Part shown: positions 35,703 through 48,892 of the stretch, piece after piece | How positions within the stretch are numbered: position 1 is the stretch's first letter | How the letters are laid out: every line of letters begins with the position of its first letter | NCBI GenBank assembly: GCA_037976565.1 | Contig: CP137666.1 | Coordinates: 1,827,495-1,891,494, forward strand | DNA from: Mesocentrotus franciscanus | Taxonomy: Eukaryota; Echinodermata; Echinoidea; Camarodonta; Strongylocentrotidae | DNA length: 64,000 nucleotides | Direction: 5' to 3' | Made by a program: the position numbers and the translations under genes | The notes under the pieces: generated by a model | What the model was told of the DNA's origin: nothing | What the model saw: only the letters and a program-made list of their open reading frames with translations | The model's database searches: none

Positions 35703-38700
35703 TCTAAATTGCCAATGTCTTATATTGACATTTTCATGTCGTTATGTCACACAATAGTACATGTGTATATGATTTCTCTCTGTCATGTCAATCAAAATCT
35801 CACCTGAGGAAGGCCACATTTGTAGTTCCAGGAAACATCAATATAGGATATTGTTGACAATGAGGTAGGATTGTGATCAACTATTAATTGTCTAAGGGAG
35901 TTATTGGTCCAGGAACGATATTCCAGGGAGCACTAAACTTCAGTGTTGAGTCGTTTGCAATTCAGTTATTTTGCGGCATGACTCTTTTGCATATCAGAAC
36001 CACTCTCGCGAAATTTGTGAGCATTTCATGCTTGAGATTATGTTTGGTTTTATGTAGGTGTAGACATGAGATGATTGTTAAGACATTAGAACTGCCATCA
36101 AGGACACAAAGTGTGAAGAAAGAAGGCTTTCAGATGTGTACTTTGTTATAATATGCAGAATACTCTTTCTCAGCTAGTTTCTTTTCTGTAGTGTGTTGAA
36201 TCTAAACCTGATGCTTTCCAGTTTCATCTTGTAGGGTTGTAAATGACTGAATCAAAGAGTGGTATGTGATGATGACAAAATGAATGCTGCGTTGTGTGTA
36301 ATATGATTTGGGTTTATTGATTTACATGAAATGATTAGTATTGTATTGTTGGAGATGGCTTCCAGCATTGTTTTTTTTTTCTTTCTTTCTTTGTTCAGAA
36401 GGTCCTTTGAATTGCTTTCAAAGAGAAAATGGGGAGACAGAAAGAGAAATGAATTGCATTTTGTTGATAGATTAGGTGGATTATTCTGTCAATAAGGCAC
36501 AGAAACACCCAAGAAGGAGAAGTGTCGTAAAACTGTGAGATTGTTTTATTTGACAATTCATATACAACCAAAAAGATTATGCAGAATGATGATTTAGAAT
36601 ATAGATTATTATGTAGATATTATATTTTTGTATTCTCTGCACTTGATTAAACATCTCCTTTGAAAGATCTACACCAACAACTTGAGAATCGTACAGATAT
36701 GCAAAATTTCTGTTCGAAGAGAGAGGGAGACAGAGAAAGTGCACAAGAAAAAAAGAGAGCTTGTATAAGAGGATATTTGGTACAAATCTCTTCCTTTGTC
36801 CTCCCTCTAACAAAGATAAATGGGGTAATGTAGATGATTAGGCCATGATGTGTTACATTTAGTTAACAGTTTATGCAGGTTCGATAAACCAAATTTTAAT
36901 CCTGCTCATCTCGATATTAACGATGGTTACAGCTTAATATTAGAGACTTCATTCTCGCAATTTTTATCAAGTGTCAAATCTGCAAGATTGTTTTAATGTA
37001 GTGAATAATTCATATCTAAATATTTTACACTGCTACATGATTTGTAGACCAGTTATGCTGCACAATTATATTTGTAATCCCGTTGTGAACATAAGTAGTA
37101 TGTAGATCTTGCCAAAGTCCTGTAACTCTCCTCTTTTAAATGAGAGTTTTTAATCTATTTCCATACTGGAAGTTGTATAATTGCTAGATTTTTGTTTCTC
37201 TCCACACAGTAGTTACTCTGCCACTTGTGTAAATATTTCTTTGACTGGAAATGAAAGGAGCTGATATGCAAAGAGTTGAAAAACATTCAAAGCTTACGCA
37301 ATGTAATTGGGGGGGGGGGTTATGAAATGGCCTTGTTCTCAAATAATGTTATCATCATGAAAGAAAATATCTTATTATTGCTTAATCCTGTTATGGTAGA
37401 TAGAAATGCCATATATATATATATATATAGCATGGGGTCCATTGTGGGTCTATGGTAACAAGAGTGTAGGTAGTTTATTTCAAGTGAATTTACACCTCAA
37501 ATTGTTTTGGTTTTTTGCCTTGACGTATAAAATATACCAGGTTAAATATATTAAGGATACTAGAGTGACATTGTATAGGAATATAATTCACATTTTGTGA
37601 ATATTTGCCCATCTCACTCACAGTGTAATTACCATTTGTTGTTTAATGAATGTGTAAATGTGACCTAACTGTTCAAAATCACCAATAAGTTGCTAATCTG
37701 ATTTCCTGGAATAGATTATCGTTTTGTTACTGATTGCTCTCAGTGTAACATTTATATTGTGTTTGTTTGAAGCAAGAAGGGCATTAACTGCTTCAACACA
37801 GAGTGAACACCCTTCTGGCTCTGCACAGACGATTGGCTCTTACTCTCTAGTCTCCATATCTTACTCACATTTATATACTACGCTGTGTTTAAGCTTGATA
37901 TAAGATCATGGTTTTAACAATGGACATTGGCCTGAGGTCTAAGTTAATCTATTGCTAAACATGTCTTCTCATCGGGTTTAAATGAATGGTAGAATATTGG
38001 CGTAAGTATTTTAACTAATGTTTAGAATTTCTTAGTTTCAAAAAGACATACACTCATAAAAAGTGAATGTTGCCAACTTATTGGTGGTTTCGAGTGGACA
38101 GGTCACACATATCCTGCAGAATTTAGTTTGACTCGCTAAATGAATTGACCCAAATAATGAATTATTGTGCAGGTGATTGTTTTTAAACGTGGTCTTTTCT
38201 GTTAAATTGTACTATTTTCTATTGTTTCTGTTTTAGAACCTTTTCTGTCATTCCCTTACACTGTCTTAGTCCAGGTACCTGTTAACATTTTTTTAAATAA
38301 TAATTTGATCAAACTCCCATATTTTCAATTTATCTCTCTGTTTTTCTCTCATTTTCTTTTATCTTTAATGAAATCCTTTCAATATAAACCTGCCATGTTT
38401 TCCTTCCTTATGTATATTTTTTAAATTACTAACCTGAAAGAAACAAGGAAACTTGTTTACTGTGATTAGAACTAACCTAACTTATGTCCATTCCATTATT
38501 GTGCAATTGTGTGGCATGTTAAGTGTATTGACTAAACTACATGCTCAGCATGCAGGCAGATATGTGCTTTCGGACAGGAAGCTATATTTGGAATCTTTTG
38601 TATGTAGAACCCCCATAGTTTGGTCCTGGTCTATGTCATTCCAGTTCTATTTATGAATATTGTACTCTTTGCAATGTACATGAAAAGTGAATGAATCTTT

Positions 38701-41700
38701 TGTTGAATATACATGTATTATGTAAGAATGGATAGAGTGATGTCATTTGTGTATATTTTTCCTTTCTTGTTTTTTGTTTTTTGTATAATATGTTGAAGAT
38801 ACCAAAGAGAGCCCTTACTGTAAAAGTTAAAGCTTTTTAAATTGTGATTTTGAGATTTTCTTTCAATGAAGACAAAAAAAATCACATGAACAGAGCCTAT
38901 CCCATGAAGGAAATACATTGGGCCTTGTGAGAGATTTGTAAATGCTTCCAAAATGCCTTCTAATATTAGCACTAAAGAAGTAAATTCTTAATTTAAGAAT
39001 CACCCTTTCTGTGAGCATTTCTATTAATGGGAAGAACAAATCCCTTGTGTTTATACAAAAGCTGTATATATGCTGATCAGTGAGAAAATCAAATATAAAT
39101 ATAAGAATTGCACTGTGACCAATGATTAATGAATTATCTTAATTATTGCACAAAAATGTGGTCTTATTTTAAGCTTTTCTTATGTCTCAATTTATTTTTC
39201 TTTGTACAAATATTTAGTAAAAAGGCCAGGTTTATAGTGCAGTAGCAGTCTTAAAATACACTGATAATCATTAGCTAACTTCTGTTGTATTGCTTGTTTT
39301 TGTGGTTGCAAAAATTAGTAATTTTGTAAGAAATGGTATGCTAGTCAATCTACTTGGATAAAATCTTTTATAGAAAGAACCCAATTATTACATGGTAATG
39401 AATTTTGTACTTTCCTGATATGCATGTAATGTATAAATTGACATAGCAAGACAATGCTGCATGTTTAGAGTTTCTATCTGAGTAAAACTAATGGTAACAA
39501 TCATATCATGTGCATTTCAGGCAGGTGCTACATGTATGTAATTCAAACTAGCATGCTCAAAATTTGAATACATGTTGATATATTATCATAACGTTCTTGC
39601 ATTTCTTGCAAGTTTGTTGAAATGTATACAAATTTCTACCTACCGTATTGTCATGCCAACCTGGAAAAAAAATTGGTGTGTACCAAAGTTTCACATGTTA
39701 ATTGAGCAACACAAATGATATACAACCTGTAGTAGATTGTACAAAGCTTTTGAGAAAAAATGCTCTTCTTCGTTGATGAAAATCTTTAGGACAAATTTTC
39801 ATTCTACTTTGTTGCGTAGTGTAAAGACAAAAGCCTTCCAAAGAGTAGATGTTTAGTGTTGAGAATGATTTTACACATAAAAATAATTTATAGTGATGGC
39901 CGACGAGATGTTTGAAAAAGCTGTGAATATAGGAGATGGTTTTGGGCATGAAAGTGTGGATCACAGATATTATGTCCTTATTGTACCTGATCCTCGTATT
40001 AATGTCAAGTTGGTTACACCTGATTTCTTATAAAAAAAGGAAATGATTGAATCATGATAAATATGTGTTGATTGATGGCTCTTTTGTTATGTCTTGTATT
40101 TGCCAGAAGTAGTGTGAGTAAAAGAGGGAGTGAGAGGGGACATTGTATTTCATTAATGTATATGTATTTACTGCTCCCCCTCCCTGGATAAAAAATATGA
40201 CAAGCCAAATCTTCAGGTGGTTATGGATCTGAAATTAAAACGGGCATTACACTTGTTCCAAGTTTGTAGGTTTCAGATTTGTTGGCGAGTTGGTTGGTGA
40301 TTTTTTTTTTGGGGGGGGGGATTTTAACCAACATCTGCAATGTCCACACTGATGGTTTGTCAGAATACACTCCAAATTTTCCTTGAATTATGATTTGCAT
40401 AAATGACTCATTTACACATGAATGGAAACGATTCAATTTCCTCCTCACCTCTAGGTCAAATACCGTCTTTGTAGTCTGTAATGAAAAGCCATTGATATAC
40501 ATGTACACTAGAGGGTAGATGTAGGTATTATACAGTAGCTAATTCAAAATATATAATCCTAACTAATTTCATCCGAAAAGTGAAAATAAGACAGTGAAGA
40601 GTTATATAACGAGTTCAGACGGTGATAAACTAACCTGGCTATTTAAGCCCTTGTTCACATATGGAATGGTTTACCGCAGAGGAAAAACAGGAATAGTGCG
40701 TTTTGGATCTAAGTGAGTATGTGTAGGTCTTTTGATGCACACAGCTAATTTAATCCATCCCCACTTGGCATTAATTTCAATTACAAACACCAACAAAAGT
40801 TATACATTTTTTAAACCTGCTGCTGTTTACCATGTCAAAAATGTGAAAAAGCCTTGTTTACTGCTTGTTGGATCATTTGAACATTATAGCTTTGAAAATG
40901 TGATTATGTGTGTGTGTGGGGGGCTTACATTTCAGAGAACTCTGACGTGTTTATCCAAACATCCTATCATTGAACTTACGACCTCCCTGCATGTGGGCAG
41001 GATTTAGTCATTCTCACCAGAATGAAATTTATAAATGAGTCATTGAACTTCCTTGTGAATTCTAACACAGATAAACCAACGATATGCACAGAAGCCTCTT
41101 TGTGTGTTTGTGGTTCTTCGATCCTCACCAATGAAGCTGTCACTACTTATACATACATGAATCTATTTCATGTTAGGTTAACACCAAAACTGGCACTCCC
41201 TAGAATCAGGCAAGCATAGTAGAATAAACTACTGACTTACACTCATAAGCAGCATCTAAAAATGACCAAATATGCTAATTGTCTTCATATCTGAGCTTGA
41301 TTTAACTGTGATTAAGGTTTAAATAGATTTATCAAACGGGTTCTAGAATGTTGACCATCTAATTGGTCAAATGATACTACATGACCATGTATCATTACGC
41401 GTTACACTGTTTGGCCGAGCTTGCATATTGTCATTCAAAGCAAATGGCATCCCCCATGAATTTGTGATTCTTGCATTTACAATCGGGTTCGTTGCTCATT
41501 TCTCGACTTTATTTTCATATTGTAGACCCATTAAAAAAAATAATAATTCATGTTTTCAAGTTATATCTAATGCACTTGCAAACACCAATTACTTGTACAT
41601 GTATAACATTCCAAGGTAGTAGCATCATCCATCCAGTATCTAAAACTTCAAGTGAATATTTGTCAATCAACTGTCACAAGCTTATACAGTATTAATATCA

Positions 41701-42844
41701 GTTTAATATTGAAATACCCGGTGCATGTCTATGAAGCTGCTTTTTAAACCATGTGTATGCCATCAGCAGGAAGCCCTGCCCAAGAGAGTTGAGCAACATG
41801 TTTTCGACCCAAAATTGTTACTTTGTTATTCCTGATACAGAAACAAGTACCCTCATTGTAAAGTTTTGACCATGGAATGCATCTCATGACCAATCTGAAG
41901 CATTGTTAATTTATCTCTTGGAAAGCTCATTCTTAATGTCAAAAAACTTGATGGCACAGAAGGGATTAAATACCGACACATACTAGTGATACATCTTGTC
42001 AAACAACAGCAAATTAAACACAAATACACACTTCATACCGAAGGGGTATATAAATGAGGATTTGAACATGGAATTTGATTCTTCAAGTATGACCATGTGG
42101 TCAATTTATTTATGCATATTTTCAGACAGACACACATTCATTGTTCCACAGATTGTGCAAGAGGTTCATATTCACTACCATCTCCACTGCAAGTTACACA
42201 ATAATACAAGGTTAACATTACAGGTTAACATTACAATCAAAATCTCAAAATGTATTCAACTTGGTTAAAACACTAGTCTCGTATTCATTTCGGATCTACT
42301 AGCATTTCACGGGTAGAAGCAGTTTCGAGCACAGCAATGCAAAGTTGTGGCAATTTTATTCAAAATTACATCACTCTTCTAGAGTCTTGATATCATACTC
42401 ACTATAAAAATACAGTCACTTTCATGGATATTCTACAATAAAATGGGACCACCAACTTTTATCCTTTTAGATCTTATCATAAGTTATTTTCATTTTTATT
42501 CAATCCATCTACTATCATGAATTCTGATTTCAGCTAAATATGTTGCAGAATTATCAAGATGTGATTGTTTGTATTAATCACTTATTCTAATATTACTTTA
42601 ATCAATCCTCTATGAGCACAGGATCAATGCAATAAAAAGTGGCCCAATGAATACAAGTTGCAATTCCCCATAATGCTGCATCAAAACAATTTTCACAAAA
42701 CTTCATGAAAATGCATGAGAATTTAACATTTATTCATCATATAGAATGTCTCACAATATGCATAAATATGTGAAATATAAACCTTGTCTCCATTTGTATT
42801 AAGTATAATCATCCAACTTCACCAGGATGATAACACATAATAGC
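35703..42844. other. FoxP/SLC25A3 convergent intergenic stretch
   Basis: AT-rich, with simple repeats: G run at 37310-37318, (TA)n near 37411-37428, and a T/G homopolymer patch at 40302-40320. One palindromic repeat lies at 37775-37830. No conserved coding or RNA gene was recognised; the frames present are short and compositional. Confidence 0.5.
37775..37830. repeat. Short palindromic repeat, copy 2
   Basis: AGAAGGGCATTAACTGCTTC and GAACACCCTTCTGGCTCTG form an imperfect palindrome related to 30557-30612 (shared AGAAGGGYRTTAACT and CCCTTCTGGCTC). Confidence 0.55.
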
Positions 42845-42850
42845 TTTATT
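42845..42850 (-). terminator. Candidate SLC25A3 poly(A) signal
   Basis: AATAAA on the minus strand, the first canonical hexamer I noticed downstream of the stop codon apart from the one overlapping the stop itself. It would give a 3' UTR of about 0.4 kb. Confidence 0.35.
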
Positions 42851-43234
42851 CAGTCCTAATACCCATGATATACAAGTAATACATATATATTATTTTTTCC
42901 TTTCATTTTTTATCAGTGTCATCACTTTAAAATCTTCTCCTCTTTCTTACATTTCTCTTTCAAAAGACAACTGTAGAGCAGTCAGGGTACCATATGATAA
43001 TAGCAGTTTTTGTTTTTGCTTTACATTTTCTTTGTTTGTTTGTTTTAAATATAGAATAGGGAAGTTTTGGTTTAATAATCAGTAAACTAATACGATATTA
43101 AATAGGAGAACAAAACATCAGTGTTTGTGTTCCAATTAAATAGAAATATGCCTCCTTTAAATATGTGTATCAGGTAAATATGTTTCTATTGTTTAGGTTA
43201 TGTTTGGTTTTAGGATGGTCCTTTGGATGTTTGT

Positions 43235-43386
43235 TTATTGGCTCTTGGCCTTGAGGCTCTGTGGCATCTCTGGTGGAGGTGGACGGGGCATGCGGAAGAA
43301 GACCTTGACAGAGTCATAGATGAACCACTGCAGGGCAGTCAGGGTACCAATCATGATGATACGTGGCCCCAAACCCTTCCACAAAC
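43235..43386 (-). CDS. SLC25A3: SLC25A3 last coding exon and stop
   Basis: Minus-strand acceptor TCTTAATAG|GTTTGTGG. Encodes [40 protein letters not shown] and PQSLKAKSQ, then TAA (43237-43235). The bases CAATAAACA put an AATAAA hexamer across the stop codon; a better placed AATAAA lies about 385 bases downstream on the same strand. The terminal helix and PPPPEMP tail match the family closely. Confidence 0.95.
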
Positions 43387-46300
43387 CTATTAAGAGAAAA
43401 CACATTAATAATCACCATTAAATTTATCATCACACTACTCTATTGAAAAAGTATACAGAGAGGATGGATACAAACATCAAGGCCCGAATTCACAAAGGAG
43501 GTTTGTCGACAAACCTAGGTTTATGTGCGTCATATGACGCGTTTCAGACCAAGGTTCAGACAAACCTTGGTCAAAAATGCGTCAAAACACAAACCTGGGT
43601 TTGTCGACAAACCTCCTTTGTGAACTCGGGCCCAAATGTCTCTATATGCATTTTAAAATACACACACTTTAATACACTTATTCAAAATACAGTATTGTAA
43701 AGTTTAAAGGGAATAATGGGATCACAGTCATAAAATTCTATATTTAGATGAATACATGTATTAGATCAATCTACAAATCATTACATGAAAATATTCGAGA
43801 ATATTTCCTACTTTACCGAAAATATAACTATTTTCTCCAACTATACTGCACTTTTAACGTAGGACAAACATTCATGACTTAATTACATTCTTATAGAAAG
43901 TACAGAATACGATGTCCCAAGCAAGAGCAGCAATCTTGCAAGCATCAAACAAGATTGTCAAGATGCTCCTACTGGAGGTATATTGATTTCACACACCAAT
44001 GACTCAAGCACTTCCAATGGTACACAACGTTGTGGCGTTGCTGGGTGGCTACAACACCTCATGCAAGACACCAACACAGCCCTACAATAACAAAACAGCT
44101 AAGCACCTCATGGCACTAAGCTGTTCGCTATCCACTGACAGAGAAAACATGCAAGGGATTCACTGCTCACAGATGGAGAAGTGAAATCACAATGCACATA
44201 TCTCATACAGTAGAAAGAACATCAAAGAACCAGGGTGCAAAGGTGTCAGGTCAAAGATGGATGTGAAGGGCAAGATGCAGGTGAGAACACCACCCTGGAA
44301 GCGGATCTAAGGAAGTGTGTTTCTCCCACATGATACAAGACTTATCTTCATGGAATATAAGGTAGTGCTAGTAAGCAACTTAATTAGCAATCACAGCAAT
44401 CAGTTATGATGTAATAATTGTCTACTGCTGATTTGTATTTGTACTTTGATCTGTACTAGAAATCCAACTTATATAAATCTAACATACAGGACTTTACAAA
44501 ACAAGATGAGATTTAAATTACTACAGTGTTTGGTCACAGGCATGTGTTTTGGGGTGGGGGCTGCATACATTTGGTCCATGACCAAACAAACAATTAGTTT
44601 TGCTTGAAATTACTTTGAAAGCTTTGAAAGGACAATATGCAATGTAAGATATATTTCGAACTAGAGCTTTGCAAATCAACCACACTCATTTCAGTCATTT
44701 GCTGCACAAACTTTTAATTTTTTTCTTCAAAATTTGGGACTCAATAATATGGACAGATTTGTGAATTTTACTTCTGGACAAAATTCAACCTTCAACATTT
44801 ATAATTGACCAAATGATCTGTATATCAGTCAGTGGCACATCCTAAAAAGAAAGATTTTTTTTCCAAATCTCAATTCATGGACTGCAGAGCTATCTATTTA
44901 TAGAATGTGAACTACCCACATGAGTCATATCCGTACATTTAGAAAACTATGGCTAATCTATTTTATTTAACTCCCTTTGATTTTTACCCACAATGTACAT
45001 GTAGAAGAAATGATAGCTTACCAGCCATGCCAAGCTTCTTGGCAGCCTCAATGGCAGTGCTTCCACTGTCCTGGTTCAGCTTGGATACAACAGTATCGGC
45101 AGGGTGAGAAACAACAGCACAGAATACACCAGCTGCAGGGAAGGACAGAAATCACCATTAAATATGTTTCATGATAGCTTCTTTAGTTCAATGATATGAA
45201 ATGGGAGGAACCAAAATCTTGCCAAAATACAACACTGTTTCCATGCTAGCAAACATTTCATTGAATATCTGAATAGCACATTATAAATCGACCAACTATA
45301 CAAACTAGTCAACATTATACCAACTTTGAAATATGATACATCATTTCTGACTTTGGATTTCAAAACTGAATAACCAGAAATAATCACCTTTACCAAATAC
45401 TGCTAACAATACAGTAGTATTGCTACAGAAATGCAAAAATCTACTTGAAATCTGCCATGAACCAGCAAACCAGGGCCGCATTTCTTGAAAGATCTCAGAC
45501 ATCCCATTGAGACACGAGTTACAAAATGAACACATGCTTCAATGTGATGCCCATAATCTTTGACTTATGATTATATCATGAGACACTGCCCAAAGTACCA
45601 ATATCTTTTTATAAAATACTTTTTTGAAGAGAAAAGTAATGTACTGTACATACCAATGTAACCAGCAAGGAAGGTGACGACCAACTGCTCTCCCTTGGAG
45701 CAGTCAGCGCGTGGCTTGGGAACAACATACTTGTACAGAGCCTCAACTGTACGTTCAAAGCAGGCAAACTTCATCATGGTGTATGGGATCTGCCTCATCC
45801 AGAGTGGGGGGAGTCCTTTGTAGAAGCTGGTTGTTAGGACAGAGACAATAGCTGGTTAATCAAAAGCAACATTAGTTTGCCAACACTATGCTACAAAGGG
45901 CTGTTTCACAACTGAAGAAATCCCCGTCTTATGAATCAAAATAAATATTTCACATAGGCTTTCACCTGGCATTAAGTTCTATTTTTTTAATTGATATTTG
46001 AAGACAAATATTAAGTCTCTCATAAATGTGTTCATTTTGTATGATGCTTATGTGTTGTACATAGCATTAACAAATATGTAAATCAGTATGAATGCAATGC
46101 AGTCAGAAATGTACATGTATGCTTCACATAAATGTTTTTAAAAATGCCTACATGTGCAATCAAAGTCCTGGATTATCAGAAATGTATTGTATAAATGTGA
46201 ATGATTGAGAATCTTGTCATTGATAATGGCTTATACTATAGCTCTGTCATCAAATAAGAGAATCACTAGGCATCATCATCTATTCATTATATACAATGAA

Positions 46301-48892
46301 GTCTTATTTCACATTTAACAATTTAAATGTCACCAGTAACTCAATTCTGAAAATATGGCACCAATAGGATCATGTCAATACCTTCTTATTCTGCTTCAAA
46401 TATCTCTATTTGAATTTTAAAATACACACACTTTAATACACTTATTCAAAATACAGTATTGTGAAGTTTAAAGGGAATAGTGGGATCACAGTCATAAAAC
46501 TCTACATTTAGATGAATACATGTATTTGATCAATCTACAAATCATTACATGAAAATATTCGAGAATATTTCCTACTTTACCGAAAATATAACTATTTTCT
46601 CCAACTATACTGCACTTTTAAACGTAGGACATACATTCATGACTTAATTACATTCTTATAGAAAGTACAGAATATGATGTCCCAAGCAAGAGCAGCAATC
46701 TTGCAAGCATCAAACAAGATTGTCAAGATGCTCCTACTGGAGGTATATTGATTTCACACACCAATGACTCAAGCACTTCCAATGGTACACAACGTTGTGG
46801 CGTTGCTGGGTGGCTACAACACCTCATGCAAGACACCAACACAGCCCTACAATAACAAAACAGCTAAGCACCTCATGGCACTAAGCTGTTCACTATCCAC
46901 TGACGGAGAAAACATGCAAGGGATTCACTGCTCACAGATGGAGAAGTGAAATCACAATGCACATATCTCATACAGTAGAAAGAACATCAAAGAACCAGGG
47001 TGCAAAGGTGTCAGGTCAAAGATGGATGTGAAGGGCAAGATGCAGGTGAGAACACCACCCTGGAAGCGGATCTAAGGAAGTGTGTTTCTCCCACATGATA
47101 CAAGACTTATCTTCATGGAATATAAGGTAGTGCTAGTAAGCAACTTAATTAGCAATCACATCAATCAGTTATGATGTAATAATCTAATAGGATCATGTCA
47201 ATACCTTCTTATTCTGCTTTTCATATCTTCCAATACATATGATAAGTGAGTGATAAAATAGACTTACCCATTGAGTCCTTCCTGACCATAGATCTTTGGT
47301 GCTGCTTCTCTCAAAGTGCTGGCGAATCCAGGCATGGTCTGAATCCTAACCTTAGCAGCCTCCATCGGAGACAATGCAATATCAGCAAAGAACTCGGCAC
47401 TAGCACTGGCTGCAAGGTACAGGGATGTCCTGTACAGGAAGGCCCTTTCCTAATGATTTAACAAAAATGAAGAAATCATTACTGATTAATCCTCGTATAA
47501 CTCTTGCTAGAGATAGATCTGCATTTGTCCCTTTATTTTGTAAATGTTTGTCCATAACAGGAATGCATTTCATAATGTATTTCTTTTTAGTTTCTTTAAA
47601 AAAAATAACAGTTACCACTAAACAAACAGTATTTGCCCCTTAGTATTAATGTTTATTTTAGGATTTTTTTGTTCCTAGTAGGGACATATATACAGTATTT
47701 TTATTACTGTTACCTAGCAGATATGAGCAATTTCACAAAATAACCCTAACATTTACTGCCTCCCTAATAAAATGTTGACATACAAGAAACTAACGCTCCT
47801 CCAGACCAGAAGTTAATAATGACGCACATTCAGACTTGCTTACCTCACCAAGCATGTTGCCATAGACACTCTTGAAAACCTCATAGAATCCAAACTTGCA
47901 GAGACCCTGCATTGAGTAGCCAATGAATGTAGGTGCCCATCCCTTGGCCAGAGCACGGAAACCTTCTTCTGCTACTGTCAACCTGAAACCTTGGAAGATG
48001 CCCTTATACTTGGTTGGATCAACCTGCATATGGCAAAAATGTAAACACAGAATGTATACAAATCATGTTGCTTTATAGGTTTTGAGCAATACAGTACGCT
48101 GCACGCACAGCTTCATACCACAATAAATTCAAGGAAAATATGATATAAAATAATGTGTAACAATTCATTATTATGAATTACCACCATCTACACATACATG
48201 TAACATTAAAAAGACTCATGATAGGCCTCTTGATTGTTCAGGATCACTACAAATCAGAATGCAATGCTCTTTTTTGTGCCTACAATGTAAGGATAAATGG
48301 ACTGAGTATTGGGTACACATTATACACTTACACATAGTTGGAACATGTTCTCACAGAGCTCTTCTTGGATTTGCTGCACATGGCAATACTAGTAGTCTGA
48401 TTTCCTTCTTATCCTTTTTGTTGTTTCATTTGTTTTGTTTTACCAGAATTCGGTTTTACATTTTCAGAGCTGAATCATCCATTGCTCCTATAGTCATAGA
48501 TGTATTTTTGGCCAAGAGCTTTGTTACAAATATAATTTCAACATTTTTTTGCCAGGATGAGAATGAAGTGTCACAGATAAAGCACTTGGCCTAAAAATAA
48601 AGCAAGATCCTTTTTATTAGCTCACTCCCCCCCAAAAAAAAATATATATATACATCTATGTACATACTACCGTACATGTATAAATATATTTTGTTTTCTT
48701 CAAATTTCCATGACATGATAAATAGATACAAAAACTACAAATATATACATATTATATGCATCGTTCTCACCTGAATTCTACATTTGACAAGATCTAGAGG
48801 TACAACAGCCGTGTGTGTGATTCCACAACTAAGAACACCACCAAAGCCACACAGAGCATAGTATTTTGCTGACCCAAATTCACAGCTGGTTT
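43235..48892 (-). CDS. SLC25A3: Mitochondrial phosphate carrier, 5'-partial (six exons found)
   Basis: Inner-membrane carrier that imports inorganic phosphate with protons for ATP synthesis. Exons in transcript order: 48892-48771, 48023-47844, 47449-47268, 45826-45654, 45132-45022, 43386-43235; all join in phase with GT/AG sites. The 305 residues recovered contain the three repeats of the SLC25 family, marked by [20 protein letters not shown] and [10 protein letters not shown], and end [15 protein letters not shown]. This is nearly the length of the mature carrier, so only the N-terminal segment, where many animals have a targeting presequence, is missing. The first exon found begins mid-codon, so an upstream exon must exist. 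Close similarity throughout to animal SLC25A3 makes the identity firm. The gene converges with FoxP. Confidence 0.95.
43481..43633. mobile_element. 153-bp foldback MITE in the last SLC25A3 intron
   Basis: GGCCCGAATTCACAAAGGAG and its inverse CTCCTTTGTGAACTCGGGCC bound the element, and GGTTTGTCGACAAACCTAGG is mirrored by CCTGGGTTTGTCGACAAACC. The centre also has paired ACCAAGGTT/AACCTTGGT. The duplicated segment starts exactly at its right end. Confidence 0.85.
43634..44418. repeat. Duplicated intronic segment, copy 1
   Basis: About 785 bases matching 46397-47183 in the same orientation, with few differences (for example ATAATGGG versus ATAGTGGG). Lies in the last SLC25A3 intron. A 61-codon plus-strand frame is preserved in both copies, but it shows no family resemblance and conservation follows from the recent duplication. 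Confidence 0.92.
45022..45132 (-). CDS. SLC25A3: SLC25A3 exon: third carrier signature
   Basis: Minus-strand acceptor CCCTGCAG|CTGGTG and donor GGCTG|GTAAGC; 111 bp. Encodes [20 protein letters not shown] then [18 protein letters not shown]. The third repeat motif appears in its normal SLC25A3 form, [10 protein letters not shown]. The downstream intron carries the first copy of the duplicated segment and a small foldback element. Confidence 0.95.
45654..45826 (-). CDS. SLC25A3: SLC25A3 exon: helix 4 and start of repeat 3
   Basis: Minus-strand acceptor ACAACCAG|CTTCTAC and donor ACATTG|GTATGT. Encodes [40 protein letters not shown] and [35 protein letters not shown] is a phosphate-carrier hallmark. 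Enters needing one base to finish a Gly codon and leaves in phase 1, both consistent with the neighbouring exons. Confidence 0.95.
46363..47219. repeat. Duplicated intronic segment, copy 2, with 34-bp flanking direct repeats
   Basis: The copy proper is 46397-47183. It is bounded on both sides by the same 34 bases (46363-46396 and 47186-47219; begin AATAGGATCATG, end ATTCTGCTT), which copy 1 lacks. This marks copy 2 as the inserted one, in the intron between the exons at 47268 and 45826. No terminal inverted repeats or poly(A) tail are seen. Confidence 0.9.
47268..47449 (-). CDS. SLC25A3: SLC25A3 exon: second carrier repeat
   Basis: Minus-strand acceptor AATCATTAG|GAAAGG and donor AATGG|GTAAGT. 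Encodes [20 protein letters not shown] and continues [20 protein letters not shown] to GQEGLNG. Contains the repeat-2 signature PMEAAK. The reading frame matches the exons on each side. The intron downstream holds the second copy of a 0.79-kb duplicated segment. Confidence 0.95.
47844..48023 (-). CDS. SLC25A3: SLC25A3 exon: matrix loop and second helix
   Basis: Minus-strand acceptor ATATGCAG|GTTGAT and donor GGTGAG|GTAAGC; 180 bp, phase 0 at both ends. Encodes [20 protein letters not shown], then [20 protein letters not shown] and [17 protein letters not shown]. The [21 protein letters not shown] block is diagnostic of phosphate carriers and separates this gene from other SLC25 members. The symmetric phase allows skipping without frameshift, but that would remove an essential helix. 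Confidence 0.95.
48771..48892 (-). CDS. SLC25A3: SLC25A3 exon: first transmembrane helix and first carrier signature
   Basis: Acceptor CTTTACAG|AAACCAG and donor ATTCAG|GTGAGA, read on the minus strand. Encodes [20 protein letters not shown] followed by [20 protein letters not shown]. The PX[DE]XX[KR] signature of repeat 1 is intact (PLDLVK). The exon begins with the last two bases of a codon, so the preceding exon must end one base into it. Confidence 0.95.

Noticed and set aside
35544..35807. Open frame with QYGWIAP repeats
   Set aside because: Arises from a 21-bp minisatellite; the two open frames are both repeat by-products and no start context or flanking exon supports a gene.
43999..44184. 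61-codon frame, also at 46764-46949
   Set aside because: Conserved only because the whole segment was recently duplicated; no recognisable family and it lies antisense in an intron.
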